Assembly: GCA_928212115.1 (NCBI GenBank)
Contig: CAKMRJ010004445.1
Location: forward strand, 79,773,148-79,837,147
Direction of reading: 5' to 3'
Length of the DNA stretch: 64,000 nt
DNA from: Lactuca virosa
Lineage: Eukaryota; Streptophyta; Magnoliopsida; Asterales; Asteraceae
Under the pieces are notes generated by a model. It saw only the letters and a list, made by a program, of their open reading frames with translations. It did not search any database and was not told the DNA's origin. This document shows, piece after piece, positions 45,446-57,708 of this stretch (positions within the stretch are counted from its first letter, which is position 1; the number at the start of each line of letters is the position of its first letter). Position numbers and translations under genes: made by a program.

Positions 45446-46131
45446 TGTCACAACTAGGATTTTTAGCTAGGAAATTCTATTCCCATGTAAACATCATCTA
45501 TTGTAAGGCATGTACTCTAAGTGAATATCATGCTATATGATAACATGGAACCATCCATTTGAATCCAAACTCTCAACTTAAGTTCAAAACCTAATACAAT
45601 ACGTCTCATATGTTCAACTATGGATTGAAAACCCTAGAAATCCCGGTTCAAGTTAATATGGACTAGGATCCTCTTATTGGGCCTAATGGACCAATAAACT
45701 TTCAGTTTGACTACTTTGGGCCTAGGAACCCTAGTTGGGCTCTAAGTGGACCCACCTCCATGAAATAAGGGTATTTTGGGTCATATGGGCCTAGAATAAT
45801 CCGTCTTATTTCAAATGGGCCATGATGGGCCATAACTAGTTTCATAAGCCCTAACGGGCCGTAAACTACTTCCTTGGGTTTCATTGGGCCGTCGACCTCC
45901 ATAAAAGCCCAATAGGCCGAAAAATAATTATTTTGGGCCCCATAATTTCAAACTAAGCGAAGAAAGGGCCCAACTTCCCTCATTTTCTTCCCTTTTTCCC
46001 CTCTCTCAGCCCAACAACAAAAAAAACAAATGGGAGGATATTTGAGGTGCCACCTCACTATTACATGTTGGACACCCGTGCAAGAGTGCATGTACCCATG
46101 CAACTCTCACATCACCCTCTTAAAATTCAAC

Positions 46132-46174
<43 letters not shown>

Positions 46175-46233
46175 CCCTCCTCATTCTCGGCCATAGGGCC
46201 TTCATCACCACAATCACTTTTCATTTTCCAACT
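45446..46233 (+). mobile_element. Element T, 3' LTR (interrupted)
   Basis: Starts TGTCACAACTAGG. It has many GGGCC-centred words (ACGGGCCGTAAAC, TGGGCCATGATGGGCC), a TATA-like CATAAAAG near 45899, and a (CT)n tract at 46138-46170. It stops where another LTR begins at 46234. Confidence 0.8.
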
Positions 46234-46322
46234 ATGTGACAACCCGAACCTTTTTCCGTTTCCATTAACCGATTTCATCTAGTTTTATATATTTAAATTT
46301 TAGATGCAAGTCGGAACCAAAA
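46234..46322 (+). mobile_element. Element Q: 89-bp start of an LTR
   Basis: TGTGACAACCCGAACC is a Gypsy-type LTR start lying directly before the Y LTR. It differs from the other LTR starts in the window. The remainder should lie beyond Y. Confidence 0.55.
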
Positions 46323-47101
46323 TGTGGCAACCGTCAAAATTCGAGTTAGTTTTAGATTTGACTAAACTTAGTTGCACATATAGGCACTACACATACTAGT
46401 CTTAGTAACTAGAAGCTAATTTATAACCTACTAGAAACTTGGAAACAATTAGAATCAATGGATAGTGTACTTAGATTTCACATTGATATGTGAATTCTAC
46501 ATCTACTGAGCTGTAGTGACTATCCATATTTCGGTCACTCTTTGACTCGAACACCTTTTCATGAATCATATACACACATCATGTACTTGACCTAGTAATT
46601 GAAATTAGGTCCAAGTCTTATAGAAACTTAAGTCAAAGTTGAAGACTAGGGCTAGTATACTTGATTCCTCAATTTCGTTGGATCTCGGAATTACTACATA
46701 AAATGCCAATAAACCGAGTTAGGAAACACAAAAAAATAATTTAAAAAGTCTCAAAATTTTAATTAATTTTGATACCTAAATATTATTAAATCTCAACACC
46801 CTAAAAACCCTAAAATCTCAAATTTATAAACTTTAACACCTAAAAATCCATAAAATTTGGTATGGAATTTATAATATCAATTTAAAATAACTCAAATTAG
46901 TAAAATATAACCAAGGAGAAATAAAATTTAAGCTATTAGTATTTCACCTTATTTTCTAAGCCAAAAATCAAGGTTTTGTGAATGAAAATTAGGATAAGGT
47001 GCATATTTTATAAAAACTTGATATTTTTATAAAATAAAGTTATACTTTTATAAAATTTAAGGGAGGGATACCCTCTCTCTATTCAAAAGTCGGATTTTTT
47101 T

Positions 47102-47132
<31 letters not shown>

Positions 47133-50109
47133 CCCAACACACTCAATCAATTCCTCTCCACACTCCATTTCTCCATACTTCACTTTCTCTCTCACACTCC
47201 ACTCCTTACAACACTCAAACTCTCTCTTTCTCTCTCCAAAACCATGAAATTCTTTAGCCAAGAACACCTTTCAACCCTCAAATCTTCATATTCTATGGTT
47301 GTTCTTCAAGGTAATCACGAAAATCCTTCATCTTCCTTCCGTTTTCTTTCTTGTTTTAAAGGTTTTTCTTGCACTTCTCATTCTTCTACACCATTCTTTA
47401 TGAACATTCATGAACATATCCATAAATGATGAGTTTGTTGATGATGGTGGTAGGGTTTCACCCAAAAACAACATGCATGTTGTAAATGGTGAAATCCAAG
47501 GACCAAAACCTAAGTCAAAATCAACATAATGCACTTTTTCTACAAGTTTTGTGTGAAAAACACCACATGCATCCAAATTTTTCTATCAAAAACGATTTTT
47601 GAACATTTCAAACTCATGAATGGTCTTCAAACCAACATGCATGTGATGATCTTCAAGCTTAGATGCTTGATGATCAAAGTTTCTTGTTAAAAAGCTTTCA
47701 AATAAGGTTTATAAAGGATTTATTCCCAAATAAATATCTAAAACAACTTTTCTGATCAAATCCGATTTTTTCCTGTATTCCACCTACAAAATGAGATGTT
47801 CTAGAAATTTTCAGAAAATAATTCATTTTTCTCGAATTCTTATAATTATTGCAATAAAATAGGGCAATAAATCATATAAAATACTTTCTGAAGTCTATAA
47901 ATCCTAGGTAAATTCTTGGATGACCTCTATGCTAAATAATGACGTCTCATTAGGTTTCATAGATTTGTGTTACAGTTTAGTGTGGTTTTTAATTTTCTTT
48001 TTGTATAGCCCCAATAAATTATAACACCACTTTAAGGAATGTGAAAAGGGTATCTGATAATTTTCACAGCCCCTACCCTGTATGTATGACTCAGAAATAT
48101 ATTTTCAGAATTTTTTATAATGCATTCCTATTTTTCCCCGATTTTTGTATTTATAATGTACTAATAATTGGAAAAATAGTTCTACTCATCTAAAATTCAA
48201 GAACATTTACTAGAAGATCTTATAATATATTGGAACTCCAAATACAAATTTGGATGATTTTTATGTTCAGTATGCTATTTTTCTTCTATCTTCTAAGATT
48301 AAATACACTTAAATCTACAAAATTGGATTCCATTATATAAAAACCACCTTTGGTATTTTTCCCAGATTATTTACAACATAAATGAAGTTTACAAAAATTT
48401 TGGTAATTTACTTTAATTGTTTAATAATTATTCTCCAATTAATGATTATTTAAGAGGATAAAACAAAGAAAAATAGAAAGTCTAATTGAAAAATATATTT
48501 TATATTTTTCACAGCTTCTACATGTACAATAACAGTGTTACAAAAAGTTTGGGCAATTTTGGAAACCATTTTCTCTATATTTAAAGTTTTATTAGAATAA
48601 ATGAACAAAAATCATAAAATCGGGTTAAACAGTTTAGAAATCCATTTTTATATTTTTCCCACCTTAAGTATGTGTAATGGCAGTATCATAAAAAGTTTGG
48701 GAATTTTTATCATTTGCATGCTATTTTTTCACGAGTTCATATTGTTATGAAGGCTTAAAATTTTGGAAAAATAGTTAATCATATCAAAAATTCAAAGGAA
48801 ATTTTATGGAAGACCTCTACTGTATTTAAAATAAAAATACAAAGTTTGAAAATATTTGGAAACTATTTGATAATATTTTGGATTTTTAGGAGCTTAAAAC
48901 ACCTTTAAATGTGTTGAAATACCCTCAATTAATATTATAAAAATCTGGAAAATAATATCCAAAATTGTGTTAATCACATGAGTTATAAATTTTCACCATT
49001 TCAGAAAAATGTTTGTAACTTATCAATATTAAATTTTGACACGATATTGGCATAATTCTATAGTAGTAGTAAGTATACTAGTGTTAGATTTTGATTAGAG
49101 ACTCACTAGCGAATACCAATATTGTAGGAATCGATAGTGGTACGAGTGGAGCGTAGTCAAAACACCATTTGCATCATCTCAATGAATTGTGAGTAGTCAT
49201 GCACTCCCCTATTTTCGGTTTTTATGTTTTGGGGTGGAAAAGCATGTCCGAAAAACTATTATTTGTTCGTTGTATTTAAATTGATTTGTATCAAACTTGA
49301 TTGTTATATTTTGCTATATCTCTCTATGTATGTCTATGCAACACGAAACATGAGGCCTTATCGTCTTAAGTCCCTTCCCTTATACTTTAATACAACCATT
49401 AACTCTTTGAGCCAATGGCCATTATGGATAGCGCTATTAGGAATTGACAACTCCTCACTCGTCCGATTGCTTGAGTGCATGATACCATATTAATCTATGG
49501 AACGATAAGCATAGATCTTGATAGGGCATCGGTCATAGGCTTGGTTGTGAACTCATTGTTTGCTCATACACATACAAAATTGTTATTATATATGGCAATA
49601 AACTTGTTTATTAATTATAGCAATGAACTTTGTTTCTCATTATAGCAATGAACTTTGTTTCTCATTACAACATCGAAATTTTACTATTGGAAGCTTATAT
49701 ACATGTTTTAGCAATGAAATTGTTTGCTCCTTGCAGCAATGAACTTGATTACTCATTTTAACAATATATTTTCATTTATGGAAACTTTTATCAAAACTTG
49801 ATTTCGATTCATGAAACCAATATTTTTTTTTTATCTGTGAGTACTCACCAACTATTTTTATAGTTGACGCTCGTTTTACATGCTTTTTCAGGAATCATTG
49901 AGTAAGTGGCACTTAGGGACACATCACTTTTAGGAGCATTCGCATGTGTTGTATTTCAATTTTCATTGTAATTTCTTTTAAAAGTTGTTCAAACCCATTG
50001 TAAATTTGTAATGATTTTTAATACTATGGTTGGTGTTGTCGTTTAACTTTTGCTATGAAACCCTTTATACTGCCACGCCTCGTGTTTCCGCTTTTGCGGG
50101 GGTGTGACA
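46323..50109 (+). mobile_element. Element Y, 5' LTR (3.8 kb)
   Basis: Starts TGTGGCAACCGTCAAAATTC (TGTGACAACC in the 3' copy) and ends GCGGGGGTGTGACA before a perfect primer site. It contains a (CT)n tract (47101-47127), a short ATG-led exon-like segment (47244-47310), donor TTCAAG/GTAATC at 47311, long AT-rich sequence, the CAACTA..TAGTTG hairpin (~49850) and acceptor GCTTTTTCAG at 49891. It has no coding capacity beyond short ORFs. Confidence 0.92.
47311..49891 (+). other. Candidate intron inside the Y 5' LTR
   Basis: Donor CAAG/GTAATC and acceptor CATGCTTTTTCAG/G, kept in the 3' LTR at 54358 and 56920. The acceptor context (ACTCACCAACT, hairpin, pyrimidines, CAG) matches that of V, X and Z although the rest is unrelated. 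Confidence 0.45.
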
Positions 50110-50113
50110 GAAA

Positions 50114-50126
50114 TGGTATCAGAGCC
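50114..50126 (+). other. Primer-binding site of Y
   Basis: TGGTATCAGAGCC, an exact complement of the plant tRNA-iMet 3' end, 4 nt after the LTR. Confidence 0.9.
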
Positions 50127-50253
50127 GAAGGTTATAGAGAATACCGGTTTTCCTTTGGAGAACCACAACTATAGCCAAGAATTTTCAAAATGTTTTTTTT
50201 TAAATACTGAACATACTATTGGTATAACTAATTCGAGTACACATTATTGGACT

Positions 50254-50290
50254 TTAATTAAGTATAGCCTGGCCAACTATGCTTAATTAA
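50254..50290 (+). other. Palindromic-loop stem-loop of Y (candidate dimerisation signal)
   Basis: A 14-bp stem (TTAATTAAGTATAG with CTATGCTTAATTAA, one G-U pair) closes the 9-nt loop CCTGGCCAA. Loop positions 3-8 are TGGCCA, a palindrome that differs from the TGATCA of U, X and Z. It lies 128 nt after the primer site. Confidence 0.65.
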
Positions 50291-53200
50291 GGAAAGTTAA
50301 TGTGAGGCTGGAAACGGTTATAGTAGAATTATGTTCAAAACAATTTTCAACTTAAACTTTTGAAAAACAAAAAGTTTTCGGTGTGCGTACGGGCATTGCA
50401 TGTTATAGGAATTCATCTAGATACACTTAGAAACTAAGTGCACTTTTATAACAATGCCTTTATTTAGAAATAATCTTATCCCTTATCAAGTGCTAGGTTA
50501 ACCACTTAGGTTATATCACTAGCCACTCTAGGAGCAATGCATTTAGTACTGAGAATGAGTATTCCACGGTAGCTGTTGACTTTAGATGTAAGGTTAGTAG
50601 CTAGATATACACTAGTAATAATCTTAAGTCGAAACCTATTCCAATTATTCCTCAATACCTCTTCATCGTCTTCGTACTATAGTTACAACTAGGAAAGCGT
50701 TCTGATACTGACACGGATGAAAATTGGAGCATCACGTAAGGAGGTAGATGAGTCTCCACTAAGTAATCACTTGGATACAATTGGCAGGCATTCCGGATTC
50801 GACTCACGAGGAGACACTGAGGTTTAACCCATACGTGAGACCTTATTACTATGCTACGATTTAGCTCTACGTTGTTTCCACCTTGAGCTTAAAACTTAAC
50901 ATAGGATATCCCTTTGACCTCTATAAAAGGTCAGAAATTGCATTGACACTTAAAAACATTTTACAAACAATTTTTCTTGTCCTTTATTTTGGGGAAAAGA
51001 CATCGTTACTCGCCTTAGTATTTAGGTACGATCAGCTACACTAATCTACCTGTTCCTTCTTAATCTTCCATCAAAAAGATATTTCACTTCATCGGTTTTA
51101 TTTAACTCACTAAAATCTTTTGACAACTTGCTTTAACTTAACACTTTTCTTCAAAACTCAATTTAACCAATATTTGTTTTAATCCTGCTATTTCAATTTC
51201 ATTTCAAATCCATTTCAATGGATAGATGTGCGTTTAAGGGCATATAAAACATTTTAAACCTTGATTACCATTTTTATACGTTTTCAAAAAAAAATGTAAT
51301 TATTCTTTTAAATATGTTAAGTCCTTACCTTATCCGTTTTAACCATTGTTGGACCCCAGTCAAAAAGGTCAAAATTGTCAGATTTTCAATTGCCATTTGT
51401 AGGGCTTCTTCTTTTTCACAAAATGGAGTTTAACTTAATAGATAACTTATGAATTTTTAGCAATCCTTAGCAAACACTTTAAAACTCCCACATGTCTATT
51501 TGATCATCAATATACATCAAATATTGAAGTTTGAAATATATCTCAACCTGGTTTTAAATCTACATATAGGTATTGTTCTTATAATTTTAACAATAACAAT
51601 CATTGTCGCTGCTACCTTCCTTTTTCTTTTCCCCCGAACTTTATTTATCGCTCTCCTTCTGATTTTAGATCTCGCATGCCATAATATTAACATAATACAT
51701 TGTCTAACTTTATTTCTGTCTATTTTGCTTCTCCTGGTATCATGTTCGTACACATAAAGACTAGAAGTCTACCCTTCCGTTTTGAGCGATTAATACGTGT
51801 ATAGTCGTGAGGCATACTTTTGATTTAGTCAACTTTGTTATATTCAATTCCGCCTTTTATCATATACATCTTGTTTTTATTTTGAAATCTCTATAAACAA
51901 GTGATCCTTATTTACATTGCTCTTTCATTCTAATTTCAGAAACTTGATATAAAATGCAATTTTCATTGTATTTTTCCTTACAATTAATACACAAGATGAA
52001 TATTCTTATGCTTATCATTTTTCTATATTCGGAAATTATATGTGAAGGATATGTTTCCTTATGTTTTTTTTTATTTTCTTTAAATACATAAAAAGTTTTG
52101 AATTTTACGATTATCTATTCACTAAATGATTGTTTTTGTAGAAACACTAAACTAAGAATGCACTATTTTTAAAGATCGACATTTTACACCTTTCTTAAAA
52201 TAACATTTTACTTTGCAATTTTTAGTGAGTTCCTAAACTCTCAAACTTGTTTACATAAATATTCTGACTCCTCGTAAACTTGTATTTGTCTTGCCTAAAA
52301 AAAATTATGCAATTTTTCAAAAGAGTAATCTAGATATTTTTTTTGTATAAACTCCCTTACTGAAGGCATAAACCTTTAACCTTGATTAATATCCTTATTA
52401 TTTTACTACTTCGTTTGATCGCCACACATGCATCTTCATCATCTTGGAATTATTACACATTTTTGACAATAGTGAGATTAATTATCATTTCTAAACACAC
52501 ATTTTGATAACAGTGAGATTTTTATCACTTTTAAACACTTAAAATGCTATCTATACAATGTAATTTAAAATATCATATACTTTCACCGCCTTCATTAGAA
52601 ACAATGACACTCTAATTATATATACTCTTTGAATATAGTTCTATTATTGTAAGAGTAACCGTAGTAGTAATTATAGCCTCGACGATCCTCAATCATTTTG
52701 TAATTTATTTTGTAGACTACACTTAAATAGCCTTTACATTTGAGATGTACCAAAACTTCATTGCTTACCCTTAGTACGTATCATTAGTAACTTACCATTG
52801 ATTGCTTCCCTTCCATTCGTGCTACCCCTTCTTATTTCGGAATATATCTTTTCCAGATGTAATAGCCAACCCGGAAGTGAACAAATTGTTCCTAATCTCT
52901 TCTTTATTAGGCGGCGAATTTACACTTAGTGCTAATTTAGAATGCAACTTAAGAATCAATGCGGATTTAACGCTCAGTGCAGTTGGTGCTTCAGCAAAAC
53001 TTATACCGCTCTCTTAATTCAGATAATATCTAACTAGATGATCTTTTTCAACAAGGTCGTCATGGTTAGATCATGATTTCCATGATCCTAATTTCCCACA
53101 ATCTAGACTGTAGAACTCGAATTAAGGAAACACTAATTTGATTATAGATAAAGAATTGGGCTCTTACCTTGAGGAATTAACCCAAAATAATCAAAGAGCT

Positions 53201-53305
53201 CTTCAAGTCACCACCTCTCCAAATATACAATTGTATTCGGCTTAGTTCTAATAGAATACGTCACGAATTGAATTTCGGGACAAAATTCTTTCAATCGGGG
53301 GAGAC
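50291..53305 (+). mobile_element. Non-coding interior of Y
   Basis: 3 kb with no Gag, protease, RT or integrase motif in any frame; the few ORFs over 60 codons are hydrophobic AT-rich noise. It ends in TTTCGGGACAAAATTC and the purine tract CGGGGGAGAC. Y therefore fits the large non-autonomous (LARD-like) class. Confidence 0.8.
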
Positions 53306-54109
53306 TGTGACAACCGTCAAAATTCGAGTTACTTTTAGATTTGACTAAACTTAGTTGCACATATAGGCACTACACATACTAGTCTTAGTAACTAGAAGCT
53401 AAGTTATAACCTACTAGAAACTTGGAAACAATTAGAATCAATGGATAGTGTACTTACATTTCACAATGACATGTGAATTCTACATCTACTGAGCTGTAGT
53501 GACTATCCATATTTGGGTCACTCTTTGACTCGAACACCTTTTCATGAATCATATACACACATCATGCACTTGACCTAGTAGTAGAAATTAGGTCCAAGTC
53601 TCATAGAAACTTAAGTCAAAGTTGAAGACTAGGGCTAGTATACTTGATTCCTCAATTTCGTTGGATCTCGGAATTACTACATAGAATGCCAATAAACCGA
53701 TAAAAAAAATAAATTACAAACATTATTTATAACTTGAATAAGAGTTAGGAAACAAAAAAAAATTATTTAAAAAGTCTCAAAAATTTAATTAATTTTGATA
53801 CCCAAATGTTATTAAATCTTAACACCCTAAAATCTCAAATTTATAAGCTATAACACCTAAAAATCCATAACATTTGGTATGGGCTTTATAATATCAATTT
53901 AAAATAAATCAAATTAGTAAAATATAACCAAGGAGAAATAAAATTTAAGCTATTAGTATTTCACCTTATTTTCTAAGCCAAAAATCAAGGTTTTGTGAAT
54001 GAAAATTAGGATAAGGTGCATATTTTATAAAAACTTGATATTTTTATAAAATAAAGTTATACTTTTATAAAATTTAAGAGAGGGATACCCTCTCTCCATT
54101 TAAAAGTCG

Positions 54110-54161
<52 letters not shown>

Positions 54162-56973
54162 CCCCCCCCTTCTCCTCTTCCCAACACACTCAATCAATTC
54201 CCCTCCACACTCCATTTCTCCATACTCCACTTTCTCTCTCACACTCCACTCCTTACAACACTCAAACTCTCTCTTTCTCTCTCCAAACCCATGAAATTCT
54301 CCAGCCAAGAACGCCTCTCAACCCTCAAATCTTAATATTCTAGGGTTGTTCTTCAAGGTAATCACGAAAATCCTTCATCTTCCTTCACTTTTCTTTCTTG
54401 TTTAAAAGGTTTTTCTTGCACTTCTCATTCTTCTACACCGTTCTTTATGAACATTCATGAACATATCCATGAATGATGAGTTTGATGATGATGGTGGTAG
54501 GGTTTCACCCAAAAACAACATGCATGTTGTAAATGGTGAAATCCAAGGACCAAAACCTAAGTTTTGTGTGAAAAACACCACATGCATCCAAAGTTTTCTA
54601 TCAAAAACGATTTTTGAACATTTCAAACTCATGAATGGTCTTCAAACCAACATGCATGTGATGATCTTCAAGCTTAGATGCTTGATGATCAAAGTTTGTT
54701 GTTAAAAAAGCTTTCAAATAAGGTTTATAAAGGATTTATTCCCAAATAAATATCTAAAACAACTTTTATGATCAAATCCGATTTTTTTCTGTATTCAACC
54801 AACAAAATGAGATGTTCTACAAATTTTCAGAAAACAATTCATTTTTCTCGAATTATTATAATTATTGCAATAAAATAGGGCAATAAAACATATAAAATAC
54901 TTTCTGAGGTCTATAAATCCTAGGTAAATTCTTGGATGACCCCTATGCTAAATAATGACGTCTCATTAGGTTTCATCCATTTGTGTTACTGTTTAGTGTG
55001 GTTTTGAATTTTCTTTTTGTTTAGCCCCAATAAATCATAACACCACTTTAATTAATGTGAAAAGGGTATCTGATAATTTTCGCAGCCCCTACCCAGAAAT
55101 ATATTTTCAGAATTTTTCATAATGCATTCCTATTTTTCCCCGATTTTTGTATTTATAATGGACTAATAATGGGAAAAATAGTTCTACTCATCTAAAATTC
55201 AAGAACATTTACTAGAAGATCTTATAAAAATATTGGAACTCCAAATAAAAATTTGGATGATTTTTATGTTCAGTATGCTATTTTTCCTCTATTTTCTAAG
55301 ATTAAATACACTTGAATCCACAAAATCGGATTCCAATATATAAAAACCACCTTTGGTATTTTTCCCAGATTAGTTACACTGTAAATGAAGTTTACAAAAG
55401 TTTTGGTAATTTACTTTAATTGTTTAACAATTATTCTCCAATTAATGATTATTTAAGAGGATAAAACAAAGAAAAATAGAAAGACTAATTGAAAAATATC
55501 TTTTATATTATTCACAAGCTTCTACATGTATAATAACAGTGTTACAAAAAGTTTGGGCATTTTTGGAAATAGTTTTCTATTTATTTAAAATTTTATTAGA
55601 ATAAATGAACAAAAATCATAAAATCGGGTTAAACAGTTTAGAAATCTATTTTTATATTTTTCCTAGCTTAAGTATGTCTAATGGCAGTATCATAAAAAGT
55701 TTGGGAATTTTTATCAATTGGATGCTATTTTTTCATGAATTTATATTGTTATGAAGGCTTAAAATTTTGGAAAAATAGTTTATCATATCAAAAATTCAAA
55801 GGAAAATTTATGGAAGACCTCTACTATATTTAGAATGAAAATGCAAAGTTTGAAAATATTTCGAAACTGTTTGACAATATTTGGATTTTTAGGAGCTTAA
55901 AACATTTTTAAATGTGTTGAAATACCCTCAATTAATATTATAAAAATGTGGAAATTAATATCCAAAATCGTCTTAATCACATGAGTTATAAATTTTCACC
56001 ATTTCAGAAAAATGTTTGTAACTTATCAATATTAAATTTTGACAGAATATTGGCATAATTCTATAGTAGTAGTAAGTATACTAGTGTTAGATTTCGATTA
56101 GAGACTCACTAGCGAATACCATTATTGTAGGAATCGATAGTGGTACGAGTGGAGCGTAGTCAAAACACCATTTGCATCATCTCAATGAATTGTGAGTATT
56201 CACGCACTCCCCTATTTTCGGTTTTTATGTTTTGGGGTGGAAAAGCATGTCTGAAAAACTATTATTTGTTCGTTGTATTTAAATTGATTTGTATCAAACT
56301 TGATTGCTATATTTTGCTATATCTCTCTATGTATGTCTATGCAACACGAAACATGAGGCCTTATTGTCTTAAGTCCCTTCCCTTATACTTTAATCCAACC
56401 ATTAACTCTTTGAGCCAATGGTCATTATGGATAGCGCTATTAGGAATTGACAACTCCTCACTCGCCCGATTGCTTGAGTGCATGATACCATATTAATCTA
56501 TGTAACGATAAACATAGATCTTGATAGGGCATCAGTCATAGGCTTGGTTGTGAACTCATTATTTGCTCATACACATACAAAATTGTTATTAATTATGGCA
56601 ATAAACTTGTTTATTAATTATAGCAATGAACTTTGTTTCTCATTATAGCAATGAACTTTGTTTCTCATTATAGCAATGAACTTTGTTTCTCATTGCAACA
56701 TCGAAATTTTATTATTGGAAACTTATATACATGTTTTAGCAATGAAATTGTTTGCTCCTTGCAGCAATGAACTTGATTACTCATTTTAACAATATATTTT
56801 CATTTATGGAAACTTTTATCAAAACTTGACTTCGATTCATGAAACCAATATTATTTTTTTTATCTATGAGTACTCACCAACTATTTTTATAGTTGACGCT
56901 CGTTTTACATGCTTTTTCAGGAATCATTGAGTAAGTGGCACTTAGGGACACATCACTTTTAGGAGCATTCGCA
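53306..56973 (+). mobile_element. Element Y, 3' LTR (interrupted by Z)
   Basis: Close match to 46323-49944, with small indels, a longer (CT)n tract (54114-54160) and C run. It breaks at GCATTCGCA, at a point where the 5' LTR continues TGTTGTATTTC. The last ~165 bp should lie to the right of the window. Confidence 0.92.
54358..56920 (+). other. Candidate intron inside the Y 3' LTR
   Basis: Same donor (TTCAAG/GTAATC) and acceptor (GCTTTTTCAG) as in the 5' LTR, despite divergence between them. Confidence 0.45.
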
Positions 56974-57039
56974 TGTGACACGAAATCACGCGAAAAACCC
57001 GAATCTTCTTGAAAAAGTAGCAGTTTTCGGCCTAAGTGA

Positions 57040-57480
57040 GTTTACGGTCGTAAACCCGTGTACGGTCGTAACCCATTTACGGTGGGTGCCAGGTGGACCC
57101 CACCACCGACCATACCCCCAGTCTATATATACGGGACCCCCACCTTCATTTGAACCTTCTTGGCCGAAAACTCTCTCGTTCTCTCTCTCTCTACCTCTTG
57201 ACCATAAACCCTAAAAACACCCTTCTTCTTCCGAAAATCATCGAGAATCGTCATTGGGAGTTGATTTGGAGCATCTAGAACACGTTTTTCATCGAATCCA
57301 ACATCCTTGTTCTTGAGTGTACGTCCGTACACCCTTCAAATCTGCAAATCTTCATTGACCGTAAACCAGTTCACGGCCGTACACACTTCAAACCTTCAAA
57401 GGCCATAAACCCTTCAAGAGGCAGTTCACAGCCGTAAACCTCCTTCACGGCTGTAAACTCCTTTTCACGGCCGTAAACCT
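57040..57480 (+). repeat. GGCCGTAAAC motif array in the Z LTR
   Basis: Copies include ACGGTCGTAAACC, CGGCCGTACAC, AGCCGTAAACC, CGGCTGTAAAC and CGGCCGTAAACC, before and after the TATA box, at the same place as the V and X arrays. Confidence 0.7.
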
Positions 57481-57708
57481 TCCTTAAGTGGTGCATTTGA
57501 CTGAAAACCCACTTTCCTCCATTCAATTAAGTCCCGGTAACGTTCCTTAACCGAAAGCAAGTGTTTTTCTAACACTTTATCTAACGAAATCGCTAATTTA
57601 GATACATATATGTATTTAATTGTTATTAGGATTCCGTTAAGTGTCACATACAACAACTCGAGGGTCTTCATTCAAGTTCGTTGATTCGATGCTCGTACGT
57701 AACTAACA

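Noticed and set aside
47244..47429. Short ORF MKFFSQEHLST in the Y LTR as a gene.
   Set aside because: The 3' LTR copy stops after about 14 codons, so the reading frame is not kept. Only the exon-like context is worth a look.
51500..51757. Hydrophobic 85-codon ORF inside Y as a membrane protein.
   Set aside because: AT-rich sequence readily gives leucine/isoleucine runs; no conserved motif and it lies in a non-coding interior.
57040..57480. Motif arrays as telomere-like or centromere satellite repeats.
   Set aside because: Spacing is irregular, copies are interspersed with unique LTR sequence, and each array is confined to one LTR region.
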